The position numbers and the translations under genes are program-made. The notes beneath the pieces are model-generated. The model did no database searches, was not told where the DNA came from, and saw only the letters and a list, made by a program, of their open reading frames with translations. Shown here piece by piece: positions 36,220-44,517 of a stretch of 64,000 nt of DNA (positions are counted from its first letter, which is position 1; each line of letters starts with the position of its first letter). Source of the stretch: an uncultured Latescibacterota bacterium (GTDB lineage Bacteria > Latescibacterota > UBA2968 > UBA8231); assembly GCA_951813615.1 (NCBI GenBank), contig OX638377.1:2976001-3040000 (forward strand), written 5' to 3'.

Positions 36220-36255
36220 TTGTCGTGGTTTCAATAAAATCCTCTGGGCAAAGTT

Positions 36256-36281
36256 CGTTGCACTTTACTGACATCGCAACG
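36256..36281. promoter_or_regulatory. Inverted repeat upstream of the MFS-HEAT gene
   Basis: CGTTGC (36256-36261) and GCAACG (36276-36281) form a perfect 6-bp dyad around 14 bases, followed by ATATTTTTT just before the coding start. It could be an operator or a small hairpin in the divergent promoter region. Low confidence because the arms are short. Confidence 0.25.
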
Positions 36282-36294
36282 ATATTTTTTCACT

Positions 36295-38589
36295 ATGGCA
36301 AATGCTCCTTCCCTCTCGCGCGGCCAAGTGCATCGTGCCCTCCGCTCCTTCGTCGTCGCCAGCGGCTTGTGGGGTGCTTGGGGACAAGCCTGTGGGTTGG
36401 GAACGGCGGCCTTTACTGGCTTTGCCCTGCACTTAGGTGCCGACGGCGCCTTTATCGCCCTCTTCACCTCCGCCGCGTACTTCCTCGCTTTGACGCAATT
36501 GCTCGCCCCCCTGTTGAGCGCCCGCGTCCGCGACAAGAAGCGCTTCGTCGTCGTCGGTGGTTACGTGGAAATCGCCTTCCGCGGCCTACCGCTGATCATC
36601 CCCCTCTTCGTCCCAGAGCAGTATCGGCTCCCGGCCTTGGTGGCCATGGTCTGCCTCAGCTTATTCGGCGGCTATGCGATCTCGCCCTTTTACAGCACTT
36701 GGATCGCCAACGCCGTGCCGGAGAATATCCGCGCGCGCTTTGCCAGCCGCCAGACCATCGTCAGCACCATAGTGGCGATGATTGCTGGTTTTGCGATTGG
36801 CCAATTCCTCGACCTTTTCCCCGACGGAGGCGGCTTTGTCTGGGTCTTTGCGGCCGGGACACTCTTTGGATTCTTGGGGTACTCCAATCTCCTCCGCGCC
36901 CCTTTTCCCCAACAGACGGCCGCCAGCGACGAACAAAGTACGCGCTTGCGCGACCTTGTGCAGCCCTTCCACGACGCCAACTTCCGCCGCGCCGCCCTCT
37001 TTTTTGGCCTGTGGACTTTTGGCGTCGGACTGGCCGGGCCGCTCTACAGCGTCTTCATGCTCGATCGTCTGCAGATCTCCTACACCGAGGTCTCGATTTT
37101 CAACGCCCTGTTCATGCTGACTAGCATCGCTGGCTACCGGCTCTGGGCCGGCCTCATCGACCGCTTCGGCTCCAGACCCGTGCTGCAAATCCTGATGACG
37201 CCGGCCGCGTTCCTGCCTCTTATCTGGGCTTTCAACCAGCCAGGAGCCTATCACCTAGTACCTGTGGCCTTGATCCTGAGCGGCATTCTATTCTCCGGGA
37301 TCGGAGTGGGCATCAATCCCCTGCTCTACGGCCTGTTGCCCCGAGGCGAAAAACGCACGATGTATCTAGCCACTTGGTCGGTAACGGTCAACTTAATGGG
37401 TGCGCTCGGCCCTTTGTTGGGCGGTCTGCTCGTCGCCCAGCTAGAGGGCTTGCGCTTTTCCGTGTTCGGCGTGCCCATGGGCGATTTGCAAGTCATCTTT
37501 GTCCTCAGCGCCTTGGTCCGGCTAGCACCTTTGTTCCTCCTCCGCACCGTCAAGGACGCACGGAGCGCGACCTCGCGCAGCCTGCTCTCGCGGATGCTGC
37601 GCGGCAACGTCCTCAGCTACGCCTACAACGCCACCATCTTCAGCCTGGCTACGGCCGAGGGAACCAGAGCGCGCGCGGCCGAGGCCCTAGGCCGTTCGGG
37701 CAATCCCCTCGCCATCGAGCAACTGGTCCAAGCCCTAGCCGACGCTAGTCCACGGGTGCGTCGCGCCGCGGCCCGTGCCTTGGGCGAGAGCCGGTCGGAA
37801 AGCGCCACCGAACCCTTGGTGCGCGAGCTGCTCGATGGGGCCTCAGACATCCGCAGCGAAGCCGCCGAGGCCTTGGGACGCCTTGGATCCTCCACGAGCA
37901 TCGATCCGCTGGTCGATGCGCTGAGCGACGCCGATCCCCGAGTCCGCATCAGCGCCATCCGCGGCCTAGCCAGCCTCCGCGGAGACGAAGTCCACGAGCT
38001 TCTATTTTGGCACTTTGGCAGCGATTTCGATCCCCTGACGTTCCCGACGCTAGTCGATGTCCTCGGCGAGCGCCAAGACCGCCGCATCGTCAGACCTGCG
38101 CTAGGCCGTCTGACCGATTTCCCCTCCCCGGCCGTGCGCTTGCAACTACTCAACGGGGTCTGCCGTGCGCTAGGCGCTAGCGACCAGTTCTATCGCTTGC
38201 TCTCGCGCGAGGATACCGACCGCGTCGCCGCCATCACCCGCCTGCTGCGCCGGGCAACGGACACCTTGGGAGGAGCCCGCTGCATCGACGCCGAATACCG
38301 CACGCAGTTGAAAACCTTGTGCCGGGAGGTGGTCGTCGCTTATGAAGAGGAAAAAGAAGAGGCGCTAGTCGAGGCCATGCGGCAGGTCGTGCGCACCGTG
38401 CGCGACGGACTCTCTGCCACCGGCGACCAAGCATACGATGTGCTCTCGGTATACGTAGTCCTCATCGCCATCGGCCGCTTCATCAACAGCCCGGTGCGGC
38501 AAGAATCGCTCGTTGCCCAAGAGATTTTTCTCACCGTGTGCCTCTCGCGCTTAGCCGCTTTGATCCGCCAGATCGACGACAGCGTTTGA
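36295..38589 (+). CDS. MFS-type transporter fused to C-terminal HEAT repeats
   Basis: A 764-residue protein. Residues 1-430 hold about twelve membrane helices in MFS style, with cytoplasmic loops RVRDKKRFVVVGGYVE, ENIRARFASRQTIVSTI and DRFGSRPVLQ. Residues about 445-640 form a HEAT-repeat solenoid: ARAAEALGRSGNPLAIEQLV, RRAAARALGESRSESATEPL, RSEAAEALGRLGSSTSIDPL, RISAIRGLASLRGDEVHEL. The remaining 120 residues are helical. The HEAT part is probably cytoplasmic and may sense a partner or regulate transport. No ribosome site is seen before the ATG. The gene stands alone; the next gene, on the opposite strand, ends 5 bases away. Substrate unknown. Confidence 0.78.
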   Translation: MANAPSLSRGQVHRALRSFVVASGLWGAWGQACGLGTAAFTGFALHLGADGAFIALFTSAAYFLALTQLLAPLLSARVRDKKRFVVVGGYVEIAFRGLPLIIPLFVPEQYRLPALVAMVCLSLFGGYAISPFYSTWIANAVPENIRARFASRQTIVSTIVAMIAGFAIGQFLDLFPDGGGFVWVFAAGTLFGFLGYSNLLRAPFPQQTAASDEQSTRLRDLVQPFHDANFRRAALFFGLWTFGVGLAGPLYSVFMLDRLQISYTEVSIFNALFMLTSIAGYRLWAGLIDRFGSRPVLQILMTPAAFLPLIWAFNQPGAYHLVPVALILSGILFSGIGVGINPLLYGLLPRGEKRTMYLATWSVTVNLMGALGPLLGGLLVAQLEGLRFSVFGVPMGDLQVIFVLSALVRLAPLFLLRTVKDARSATSRSLLSRMLRGNVLSYAYNATIFSLATAEGTRARAAEALGRSGNPLAIEQLVQALADASPRVRRAAARALGESRSESATEPLVRELLDGASDIRSEAAEALGRLGSSTSIDPLVDALSDADPRVRISAIRGLASLRGDEVHELLFWHFGSDFDPLTFPTLVDVLGERQDRRIVRPALGRLTDFPSPAVRLQLLNGVCRALGASDQFYRLLSREDTDRVAAITRLLRRATDTLGGARCIDAEYRTQLKTLCREVVVAYEEEKEEALVEAMRQVVRTVRDGLSATGDQAYDVLSVYVVLIAIGRFINSPVRQESLVAQEIFLTVCLSRLAALIRQIDDSV

Positions 38590-38593
38590 CCGC

Positions 38594-39307
38594 TCAAAAC
38601 CGGCGATGCACCCAGCGGATCCGCGCCAAATCCACGAGATTGGCAAGCGTCCCGGTTACCGGATTAAAGCGGCTGTCCGGGTCAAAACGCCATTTTACGG
38701 GGATCTTTGCAATGCGGTAGCCGGATTGGCGCGCTAGCAACAGCAACTCCACGTCGAACATAAAACCAGTGACTTGCTGCCGCGCACAGAGGTCGCGCAC
38801 CACCGCGGCCTGAAAAAACTTAAATCCACACTGCGTATCGCCGAACTCGCCTAAGCCCATCAGTGCGCGCAAAAGCCAGCCAAATGCCTCGGTCCCCCAC
38901 TGCCGGTAGCGCCGGCGCACGACGACGAATTCGGTCGCGCTCAGCGTCCGGTCGCCGATCACCCCATCCCACCCATCTTCCAATAGGGGCATCACCTGAT
39001 CGAGCGCGGCGATGTCAGTCTTGTAGTCGCCGTCCATAAAGCCGATGTACCGGCCCTGGGCCTCGGATACGCCGTGCTGTACGGAATAGCCCTTGCCTCG
39101 GTTGCGGTCATTTTGTACGCAGCGGACTTGCGGATGCACGTGGGCGTACTCTGCAATACAGGCGACCGTGCGGTCAGTGCTGCCGTCATCCACGACCAGC
39201 AATTCACAGGACCACGGTCGCTGCTCCAGCAACGCGAGCGTCTGTTCCAAGGCGATGAGAATCCGCTTCTCTTCGTTGTACGCGGGTATGACGATGCTCA
39301 AATCCAT
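38594..39307 (-). CDS. Family 2 glycosyltransferase (dolichyl/polyprenyl-phosphate glucosyltransferase-like)
   Basis: A 237-residue GT2 enzyme. LSIVIPAYNEEKRI begins at residue 3, LLVVDDGSTDRT gives the nucleotide-sugar site, NRGKGYSVQHGVSEAQGRYI and FMDGDYKTD give the metal-binding DxD-type region, and GDTQCGFKFF plus GFMFDVELLLLARQSGYRI give the C-terminal acceptor part. This order matches ALG5/DPM1-like polyprenyl-phosphate sugar transferases, which make lipid-linked sugar donors on the cytoplasmic face. It could supply the GT-C enzymes in this window (inference). I start at the ATG at 39307; the frame continues upstream into the divergent HIT gene without a plausible start. No membrane helix is seen. 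Confidence 0.85.
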   Translation of the reverse strand: MDLSIVIPAYNEEKRILIALEQTLALLEQRPWSCELLVVDDGSTDRTVACIAEYAHVHPQVRCVQNDRNRGKGYSVQHGVSEAQGRYIGFMDGDYKTDIAALDQVMPLLEDGWDGVIGDRTLSATEFVVVRRRYRQWGTEAFGWLLRALMGLGEFGDTQCGFKFFQAAVVRDLCARQQVTGFMFDVELLLLARQSGYRIAKIPVKWRFDPDSRFNPVTGTLANLVDLARIRWVHRRF

Positions 39308-39388
39308 AGCTAGCGTCCGCTTGACGTCTCCAGCCGCCGCGCCTATAATCCGCCGCAACCAAGTCCCTAAGCCATGTGAGAAAGGCCG

Positions 39389-39736
39389 ATGAGCGAGAAG
39401 ACCATTTTCAGCAAAATCATCCGCCGCGAAATTCCCGCCGACATCGTCTATGAAGACGACAACTGTCTGGCTTTCCGCGACATCCAACCCCAGGCCCCGA
39501 CGCACATCCTCATCATCCCCAAGGAAGTCGTCGCCGGTGTGCAACACGCCACTCCTGATCACGGCCCCTTGCTCGGCCACCTGCTGCTCAAGGCCAGCCA
39601 GATCGCCGCCGAGCAGGGCCTAGCCGCAGCGGGCTATCGCTTGGTCATCAATGCCGGCGACGACGGGGGACAAACGGTCGCCCACCTCCACGTCCACCTG
39701 CTCGGCGGGCGGCCCATGCAGTGGCCGCCTGGATAA
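39389..39736 (+). CDS. HIT-family nucleotide-binding hydrolase
   Basis: A 115-residue protein, the normal length for Hint/HinT-like HIT proteins. It has TIFSKIIRREIPADIVYEDD at the N-terminus, APTHILIIPKEV, and the C-terminal catalytic histidine triad in QTVAHLHVHLLGGRP. Such enzymes hydrolyse nucleoside phosphoramidates and acyl-adenylates in the cytoplasm. It is divergent from the GT2 gene and convergent with the L3 gene. Its TAA overlaps the A-run that serves as T-tract of the L3 terminator on the other strand. Confidence 0.92.
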   Translation: MSEKTIFSKIIRREIPADIVYEDDNCLAFRDIQPQAPTHILIIPKEVVAGVQHATPDHGPLLGHLLLKASQIAAEQGLAAAGYRLVINAGDDGGQTVAHLHVHLLGGRPMQWPPG

Positions 39737-39769
39737 AAAAAGAGGCGATGCCACACCGGGCACCGCCTC
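39735..39769 (-). terminator. Rho-independent terminator of rplC
   Basis: A hairpin at 39742-39769: GAGGCG pairs with CGCCTC, and after one mismatch TGCC pairs with GGCA, with a 6-base loop. On the minus strand it is followed by seven T (A-run 39735-39741). It stands 26 bases after the L3 stop codon. In the plus direction the T-tract is separated from the stem, so use by the HIT gene is less certain. Confidence 0.8.
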
Positions 39770-39794
39770 GCAAGTACTTTTTAAAGCAGGGGGT

Positions 39795-40412
39795 TTAAAT
39801 GGTCTGTACTAGGACGTAGCCGTTGGTTCCCCCCGGCACTGCTCCCTTGAGGAAGAGCAAGTTGCGATCCGCGTCGATCCGCTCGACGGTCAATCCCTTG
39901 GTGGAGACTCGCTTGCTACCCATCTGGCCAGGCATTTTCTTGCCCTTCCACACCTTACCCGGCGTCGTGCCCTGGCCGATGGAGCCGCCGTGGCGCACGG
40001 TATCGGGCGTGCCGTGGCTGGCGTTCTTGCCGCGGAAACCGTGGCGCTTGACCACCCCAGCAAACCCCTTGCCCTTAGATTTGCCCGTCACTTTGACCCG
40101 ATGGCCGACCTCAAACTGGCTCACATCCAAGACTTGGCCGACTTCGAACTCACCCTCTTCGCCGCGAAATTCGCGCAGGATGCGGTGCCCGCTCACGCCG
40201 GACTTGTCCAGATGGCCCTTTTGCGCCTTGGTCAGCTTGCGCTCTGTCACCTCGTCGAATGCGAGTTGCAAAGCCGAGTATCCATTGTCTTCTTCGGTCC
40301 GCACTTGTACCACCGGGCAAGGCCCAGCCGCGACGATCGTCACCGGCGTGAGTTCCTCGCGGTCGTTGTACACCTGCGTCATTCCCAATTTCTTGCCAAT
40401 CAAGGCCCCCAT
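39795..40412 (-). CDS. rplC: 50S ribosomal protein L3
   Basis: A 205-residue full-length bacterial L3. GKKLGMTQVYND starts at residue 6, then GFAGVVKRHGFRGKNASHGT, RHGGSIGQGTTPGKVWKGKK and MPGQMGSKRVSTKGL, all core L3 signatures including the loop that reaches the peptidyl-transferase centre. AAGGAG stands 8 bases before the ATG. L3 normally sits in the S10 operon between rpsJ and rplD; here it is flanked by a convergent HIT gene and a divergent glycosyltransferase gene, with its own terminator. It may be the relocated sole copy or a second copy. Nothing in the protein suggests loss of function. Confidence 0.96.
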   Translation of the reverse strand: MGALIGKKLGMTQVYNDREELTPVTIVAAGPCPVVQVRTEEDNGYSALQLAFDEVTERKLTKAQKGHLDKSGVSGHRILREFRGEEGEFEVGQVLDVSQFEVGHRVKVTGKSKGKGFAGVVKRHGFRGKNASHGTPDTVRHGGSIGQGTTPGKVWKGKKMPGQMGSKRVSTKGLTVERIDADRNLLFLKGAVPGGTNGYVLVQTI

Positions 40413-40434
40413 AAGGCCAACTCCTTCAAATAGT

Positions 40435-40443
40435 TGTATAGCA
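40435..40443 (-). promoter_or_regulatory. Possible extended -10 element for rplC
   Basis: On the minus strand TGC followed by TATACA (40435-40440), about 22 bases before the ATG of rplC, with no good -35. An alternative further upstream is TTGCTC, 17 bases, TAATTT. Weak, by eye only. Confidence 0.2.
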
Positions 40444-40511
40444 AACAGAGTCGTAAAAATTACGCAAAAATGTCATAGTGAGCAAGAGACTCCCACAGTG
40501 GAATTGCAAAA

Positions 40512-41408
40512 TTGAGCGCGATAACCATATTCCGCGGCGGGGCGATCGGCGATTTCGTCCTCACCCTGCCCGCCATCAATGCCGTGCACAGAGCCTTTCC
40601 CGCTGCTGACTTGCGCCTCATCGGCCGCCCGGCAACCCTAGCACTCGGCCCAGCGGCCTCCGGCCTCGACGGCGAAGACCCGCGCCTGATTCCCCTACAC
40701 CGCGATGGGCCGCTTCCCCCGGCCACTCGCCAACTCTTCGCCGCTACGCAGCGCGTGCTAGCCTATGCGGTGGATGCCCAACAACACTTCGGCCCGCAAC
40801 TGCGCCGAGCCGTCGCCGGCCCCGTGCTGCTATGGAATCCGCGGCCCCCAGCCAATTTCCGCGGCCACATCGTCGATCACTTGCTAAGCCCCTTGCGGCA
40901 ATGGGGCCTACCCGTCTGCGACCGCATCCCGCACATCGAACTCCGGCCCGACGACTACGGTTACGTAGACGCGCTCGCCGCCGCGCCCGAGGTCGTCATC
41001 CACCTAGGCAGCGGCTCGCCAGCCAAGTGCTGGCCCGTGGCAAATTTCCACGCTCTCGCCAACGCGCTGCAAAAAAAAGGCTGGCATACCGCGCTCCTAT
41101 GTGGCCCAGTCGAACGCGAACGCCAGCTCGCAACCGGCGGCCTATCCGTCCTCCATCCCCCAGACCTGCGCTCCCTCGCCAGCCTGCTCGCCAAAGCCGC
41201 GCTATTCATCGGCAACGACTCCGGCCCCGGGCATATAGCCGCGGCCGTCGGTACCCCAACCCTGACGCTGTTTGGCCCTACCGCCCCCCAGCTGTGGGCA
41301 CCGCGCGGCAAGCGCAGCCAAGTCCTGCAAGCACCTTCCGCAGACATCGCTGCAATCCCCACTGCCGCCGCAATCGATGCAGCGCTAGCCCTCCTCCAAC
41401 ATACGTAA
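40512..41408 (+). CDS. Family 9 glycosyltransferase (heptosyltransferase-like)
   Basis: A 298-residue GT9 enzyme. ITIFRGGAIGDFVLTLPAIN at the N-terminus is the typical start of ADP-heptose:LPS heptosyltransferases. The C-terminal half has VVIHLGSGSPAKCWPVANF, then FIGNDSGPGHIAAAVGTPTL and LFGPTAPQLWAPRG, the nucleotide-sugar site. It acts on the cytoplasmic face of the inner membrane in lipopolysaccharide core or related glycan assembly and implies a Gram-negative envelope. The TTG start matches the family's N-terminus. Its stop overlaps the pcm start by one base (TAATG), so the two are co-translated. Confidence 0.85.
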   Translation: MSAITIFRGGAIGDFVLTLPAINAVHRAFPAADLRLIGRPATLALGPAASGLDGEDPRLIPLHRDGPLPPATRQLFAATQRVLAYAVDAQQHFGPQLRRAVAGPVLLWNPRPPANFRGHIVDHLLSPLRQWGLPVCDRIPHIELRPDDYGYVDALAAAPEVVIHLGSGSPAKCWPVANFHALANALQKKGWHTALLCGPVERERQLATGGLSVLHPPDLRSLASLLAKAALFIGNDSGPGHIAAAVGTPTLTLFGPTAPQLWAPRGKRSQVLQAPSADIAAIPTAAAIDAALALLQHT

Positions 41409-42028
41409 TGACTTCCTACGCCGACCAACGCCGCGCTATGGTGCGCGAGCAACTCAGCCATCGCGGCATTCGCGACCCGCGCGTACTCGCGGCGTTTGAC
41501 CGCGTCCCAAGACATTGCTACGTCCCGGAGGCATTGCGCTCCTACGCGTATGCCGATCACCCACTGGCCATCGGCGCGGACCAAACCATCTCGCAGCCGT
41601 ACGTAGTGGCCTACATGCTCTCGGCCCTCAGCTTAAAGGGTGACGAACGAGTCTTGGAAATTGGCACCGGCTCTGGATACCAAACCGCCCTACTCGCCGA
41701 ACTGGCCGATCAAGTCTATAGCATTGAATTCTTTTCCGAACTCGCCGCACGAGCCCGTCGCGTGCTCGCCGATACAGGCTATGAGCATGTCGCCCTTCGC
41801 GTCGGCGATGGCCGCATGGGCTGGCCCGAGACAGCCCCTTTTGACGCCATCGTATGTTCGGCCGCACCCGCAACTATCCCACCCGCCCTAACCGAACAAC
41901 TAATGCCTAACGGCCGCTTCATTCTCCCGCTAGGCACCCAACGCCAGCACTTGGTCTTGCTAGAGCGCAGCGCAACCGGCCTCAGCCAGCGCAAACTCCT
42001 ACCCGTGCGCTTCGTGCCGATGCAGTGA
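41408..42028 (+). CDS. pcm: Protein-L-isoaspartate O-methyltransferase
   Basis: A 206-residue SAM-dependent methyltransferase that repairs isoaspartyl residues. The N-terminal RRAMVREQLSHRGIRDPRVL, then GADQTISQPYVVAYML (substrate-binding TISQPY motif), VLEIGTGSGYQTALLAEL (SAM motif I), and FDAIVCSAAPATIPPALTEQ are diagnostic. The start is the ATG overlapping the GT9 stop codon; the same frame is open far upstream inside the GT9 gene, but that part has no family similarity. A diverged copy of its last 85 bases lies at 43412-43496. Confidence 0.94.
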   Translation: MTSYADQRRAMVREQLSHRGIRDPRVLAAFDRVPRHCYVPEALRSYAYADHPLAIGADQTISQPYVVAYMLSALSLKGDERVLEIGTGSGYQTALLAELADQVYSIEFFSELAARARRVLADTGYEHVALRVGDGRMGWPETAPFDAIVCSAAPATIPPALTEQLMPNGRFILPLGTQRQHLVLLERSATGLSQRKLLPVRFVPMQ

Positions 42029-42077
42029 GAAGTGAGCAAAGAAAAGTGAGAGGTAAGAAGCGAAAGAGATGTAGGAT

Positions 42078-43268
42078 TCAATCACTGCCGCGCACTTGCT
42101 CGTAGAGCAGCTCAGCCATAGCCCGCAGGCCAATCGCTTCGACGTCTGTTGATAGTGGATAGCGGTCATCGCCTGAGTAAACGATGAAGGCCCGTTGCGG
42201 CGCGACGTCCTCGCAGGCGTTGTAGAACCCGCGGCCAATGCTAGGCGTCAGCCCTAGTTTGACTTCGATGGCCCAAGGTCCGCTCTCGCCCGGCAACTCC
42301 AGTACCAAGTCGATTTCGGCCCCGGCTTGGGTACGGTAGAAATGCGCGACGGTTCCGAGCGGGGCCGCCGCCAACAGGTTCTCAATGACAAACCCTTCCC
42401 AACTAGCACCGGCGACCGGATGGCCAATGAGCGCATTGTGGCTATCAAGGCCGAGCAGGGCGTGGACCAGACCACTATCTCGGATGTAAATCTTGGGGGA
42501 CTTAACGAGGCGCTTTCCAGAGCTGGAGTGGAACGGTCGCAGGCGGCGTACCAACAACAGATCAACTAGCAAATCGATGTAGCCGGCCACCGTTGGGCTA
42601 CTAACCATCAAGCTAGCGGCTAATTTCGATGCATTCAGCAGCGCACCCTAGCCATGCGCGAGCATGGTCCACAGCCGCTCCAGCGTCTCGGCCGGTATGC
42701 GCCGTCCGGTAAACTCGGATACGTCCCGTTCCAAGTAGGTGCGAATCAGGTTGCGACGGAAAATTAGGCTGTCATCGCCGCTTGCCGCCAGAAGACTATC
42801 GGGAAATCCACCGCGCATCCATAGTTCGGTCGTGGGCGCGACCTCTGGCGACACGTCCAGCACGTCGAATGGGTTGAGCGGCACGTACTCGATCCGTCCC
42901 GCCAAACTTTCCCCCGACTGTCTGAGCAGATCTACAGACGCCGATCCGAGAATTAGGAAACGTCCCGTCCGCTTTCCGCGTCTCCGGCCTTGGTCAATCA
43001 TGCCCCGGAGCTCGGGAAACAGCCCGGGCGCACGGTGGATCTCATCGAGAACGACTAAACGATCTTCGTACTCGGCGAGAAAAAACCTCGCATCGGCGAG
43101 TTTCGCCCGATCGACACTCGATTCGAGGTCTAGGTACAGTGCGTCCGCACGCTCCGCGATCTCGTAAGCGAGTGTTGTCTTGCCAACCTGACGCGGCCCG
43201 ATTAGGGCGACCGCTGCTTGTCGGCCCAAGGCGTTGGCAATGATTCTATGGGTCCGGCGTGGGATCAT
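42078..43268 (-). pseudogene. AAA ATPase with DUF4143 domain, interrupted by one amber codon
   Basis: Read as one frame this is a 396-codon gene. The N-terminal part (43268 to 42651) has Walker A ALIGPRQVGKTTLAYE, Walker B LVVLDEIHRAP and sensor region FLILGSASVDLLRQSGESLA. The C-terminal part has VSSPTVAGYIDLLVDLLLVR, SPKIYIRDSGLVHALLG and FYRTQAGAEIDLVLE, the DUF4143 nuclease-like region. A single TAG at 42648-42650 splits them in frame, at a position where family members usually have Gln (LAHGQG-type), so a CAG-to-TAG change is the simplest cause. These ATPases are common, mobile and of unknown function, often toxin-antitoxin-like or accessory. It is probably inactive. Confidence 0.85.
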
Positions 43269-43392
43269 ACATTGTAAATTTAAAGCGACACTTTAAAAAA
43301 ACAAGGATATATGTGGGTTCAGAGTACTCGAAGTGGACTGGCTAGCAGGTGCCGAATCGGCTGCGAATTCAAGTACACTGGTGCTCCAACCT

Positions 43393-43411
43393 CGACCTCC
43401 CCTCAGCTAAC
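43393..43411. repeat. 19-bp direct repeat, copy 1
   Basis: CGACCTCCCCTCAGCTAAC. A copy with one additional C occurs at 44518-44537, across the 3' end of pyrD. The two bracket the AT-rich orphan gene. Confidence 0.7.
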
Positions 43412-43496
43412 CCAGCACTTGGTTTTGGTAGAGGGCAGCGCGACCGGCCTCAGTCAGCGCAAACTCCTACCCGTGCGCTTTGTGCCGATGCAGTAA
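43412..43496 (+). pseudogene. Duplicate 3' end of pcm
   Basis: These 85 bases match 41944-42028, the pcm 3' end, with seven differences by eye, including TGA to TAA. Most changes are silent and the frame is kept, so the fragment comes from a related but diverged pcm rather than from a very recent copy. Within the 314-base gap 43269-43582 this fragment and the 19-bp repeat before it are the only recognisable content. Confidence 0.85.
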
Positions 43497-43582
43497 AATA
43501 AAGGGGAAGATAAGTAGTGGTTGATTTTGAAAAATTGAGCGGATTTTACAGCACGTACCAGTTTGTTCTCGGATAGTCTAGT

Positions 43583-44452
43583 TTACTTGATATCGGCCTT
43601 CACTTGTCCCCATGATCTATGCTGTAACGCAGTCGGCCGCTTAACCTTAAAGCGTTCCAAATCCATGACGTAGAATGGCTCTATATTACAGAGACGAGAC
43701 TCCTCGATTGCGGTTGCATCTATATTTCTTGCCCAAACAGCGATAAAATATTCATGGTTAGTAGGCAAAGAAGTGTCGATTATATTGGGTAAGTTATCGG
43801 CATTAAATTCTGCGGTAAATACTCTTCCTTCAAAGAATCCGTCATAAGTAGGTTGCTGAGACCAAATAATGACTCCATAGGCGTCGGCTCCCACTATAGG
43901 AGACCAAGATATGGAAAGAGTATTTTCAGGAGATGACTTAGCCTCTATATCTGGAAATCTCTCTATCGGATCTGCAATGCCGTAACATTCGCAATTCACA
44001 GCGATAGATTCCAAAACTTCTCCATCACCTGCAATCCATGCAGGAGTTAGACCACAGCCCACAAAAAAACGATTGTCTGAGGGGAAAGCCCCATAAAAAA
44101 GTTTGTAACGATTACCTTGATCATCCTCATGTATAAGATAATCTGTTAGATGATAATCTGGAGTGATCTTGACGCGCTCTACTGATTTCTTTTTTTGACC
44201 ATCAGAATCGTCAATACTGGAGTACGAATACAAAGAATCTATTGTAACCGCATCAAATAGGATAAGGTGTTTTTTGTTTAACGCTGTCTGCTCGAAACCT
44301 GGGCCAAGCTGCATGGATGCAACCCCGCCCTTGGTAATGGACGGTGGAACCTCGTCCCGAGGATGGCTTAGACCATATACCATAAGAGCACCATATAGAA
44401 CAACCCCGACGCTTATAGCACATATATTGGGCGAGAAGTGAAGTTGCCTCAT
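43583..44452 (-). CDS. AT-rich orphan membrane-anchored secreted protein with SWG tail
   Basis: A 289-residue protein of clearly lower GC than its neighbours. An N-terminal hydrophobic segment (ICAISVGVVLYGALMVYGLS, residues 10-29) acts as signal or anchor. A central region holds a CGL...CECYG cysteine pattern. Residues about 175-270 resemble a fibronectin type III fold (LSISWSPIVGADAYGVIIWS, HEYFIAVWARN). It ends HRSWGQVKADIK, which resembles the end of the secreted protein at 20254-21180. Function unknown. It has its own promoter region next to pyrD and lies between direct repeats, suggesting acquisition by transfer or recombination. No ribosome site was recognised. Confidence 0.62.
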   Translation of the reverse strand: MRQLHFSPNICAISVGVVLYGALMVYGLSHPRDEVPPSITKGGVASMQLGPGFEQTALNKKHLILFDAVTIDSLYSYSSIDDSDGQKKKSVERVKITPDYHLTDYLIHEDDQGNRYKLFYGAFPSDNRFFVGCGLTPAWIAGDGEVLESIAVNCECYGIADPIERFPDIEAKSSPENTLSISWSPIVGADAYGVIIWSQQPTYDGFFEGRVFTAEFNADNLPNIIDTSLPTNHEYFIAVWARNIDATAIEESRLCNIEPFYVMDLERFKVKRPTALQHRSWGQVKADIK

Positions 44453-44517
44453 AATTCAAGCTCTCCTACTTCATATAACGTTTCTGCCGCATCCAAACCT
44501 AGCTCCATGCACTCAGC

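Noticed and set aside
40832..41407. Upstream extension of pcm inside the GT9 gene
   Set aside because: The added 192 residues are Arg/Pro/Ala-rich out-of-frame translation of the glycosyltransferase gene; the ATG at 41408 matches the family start.
42026..42070. Purine-rich tract with repeated GTGAGAAG-like units after pcm
   Set aside because: Short and low-complexity; no repeat period or partner found, so no element is claimed.
42648..42650. Reassigned amber codon as a genome-wide code change
   Set aside because: TAG ends many normal genes here (for example at 14719, 16153, 21180, 23466, 30489, 62302), so TAG is an ordinary stop.
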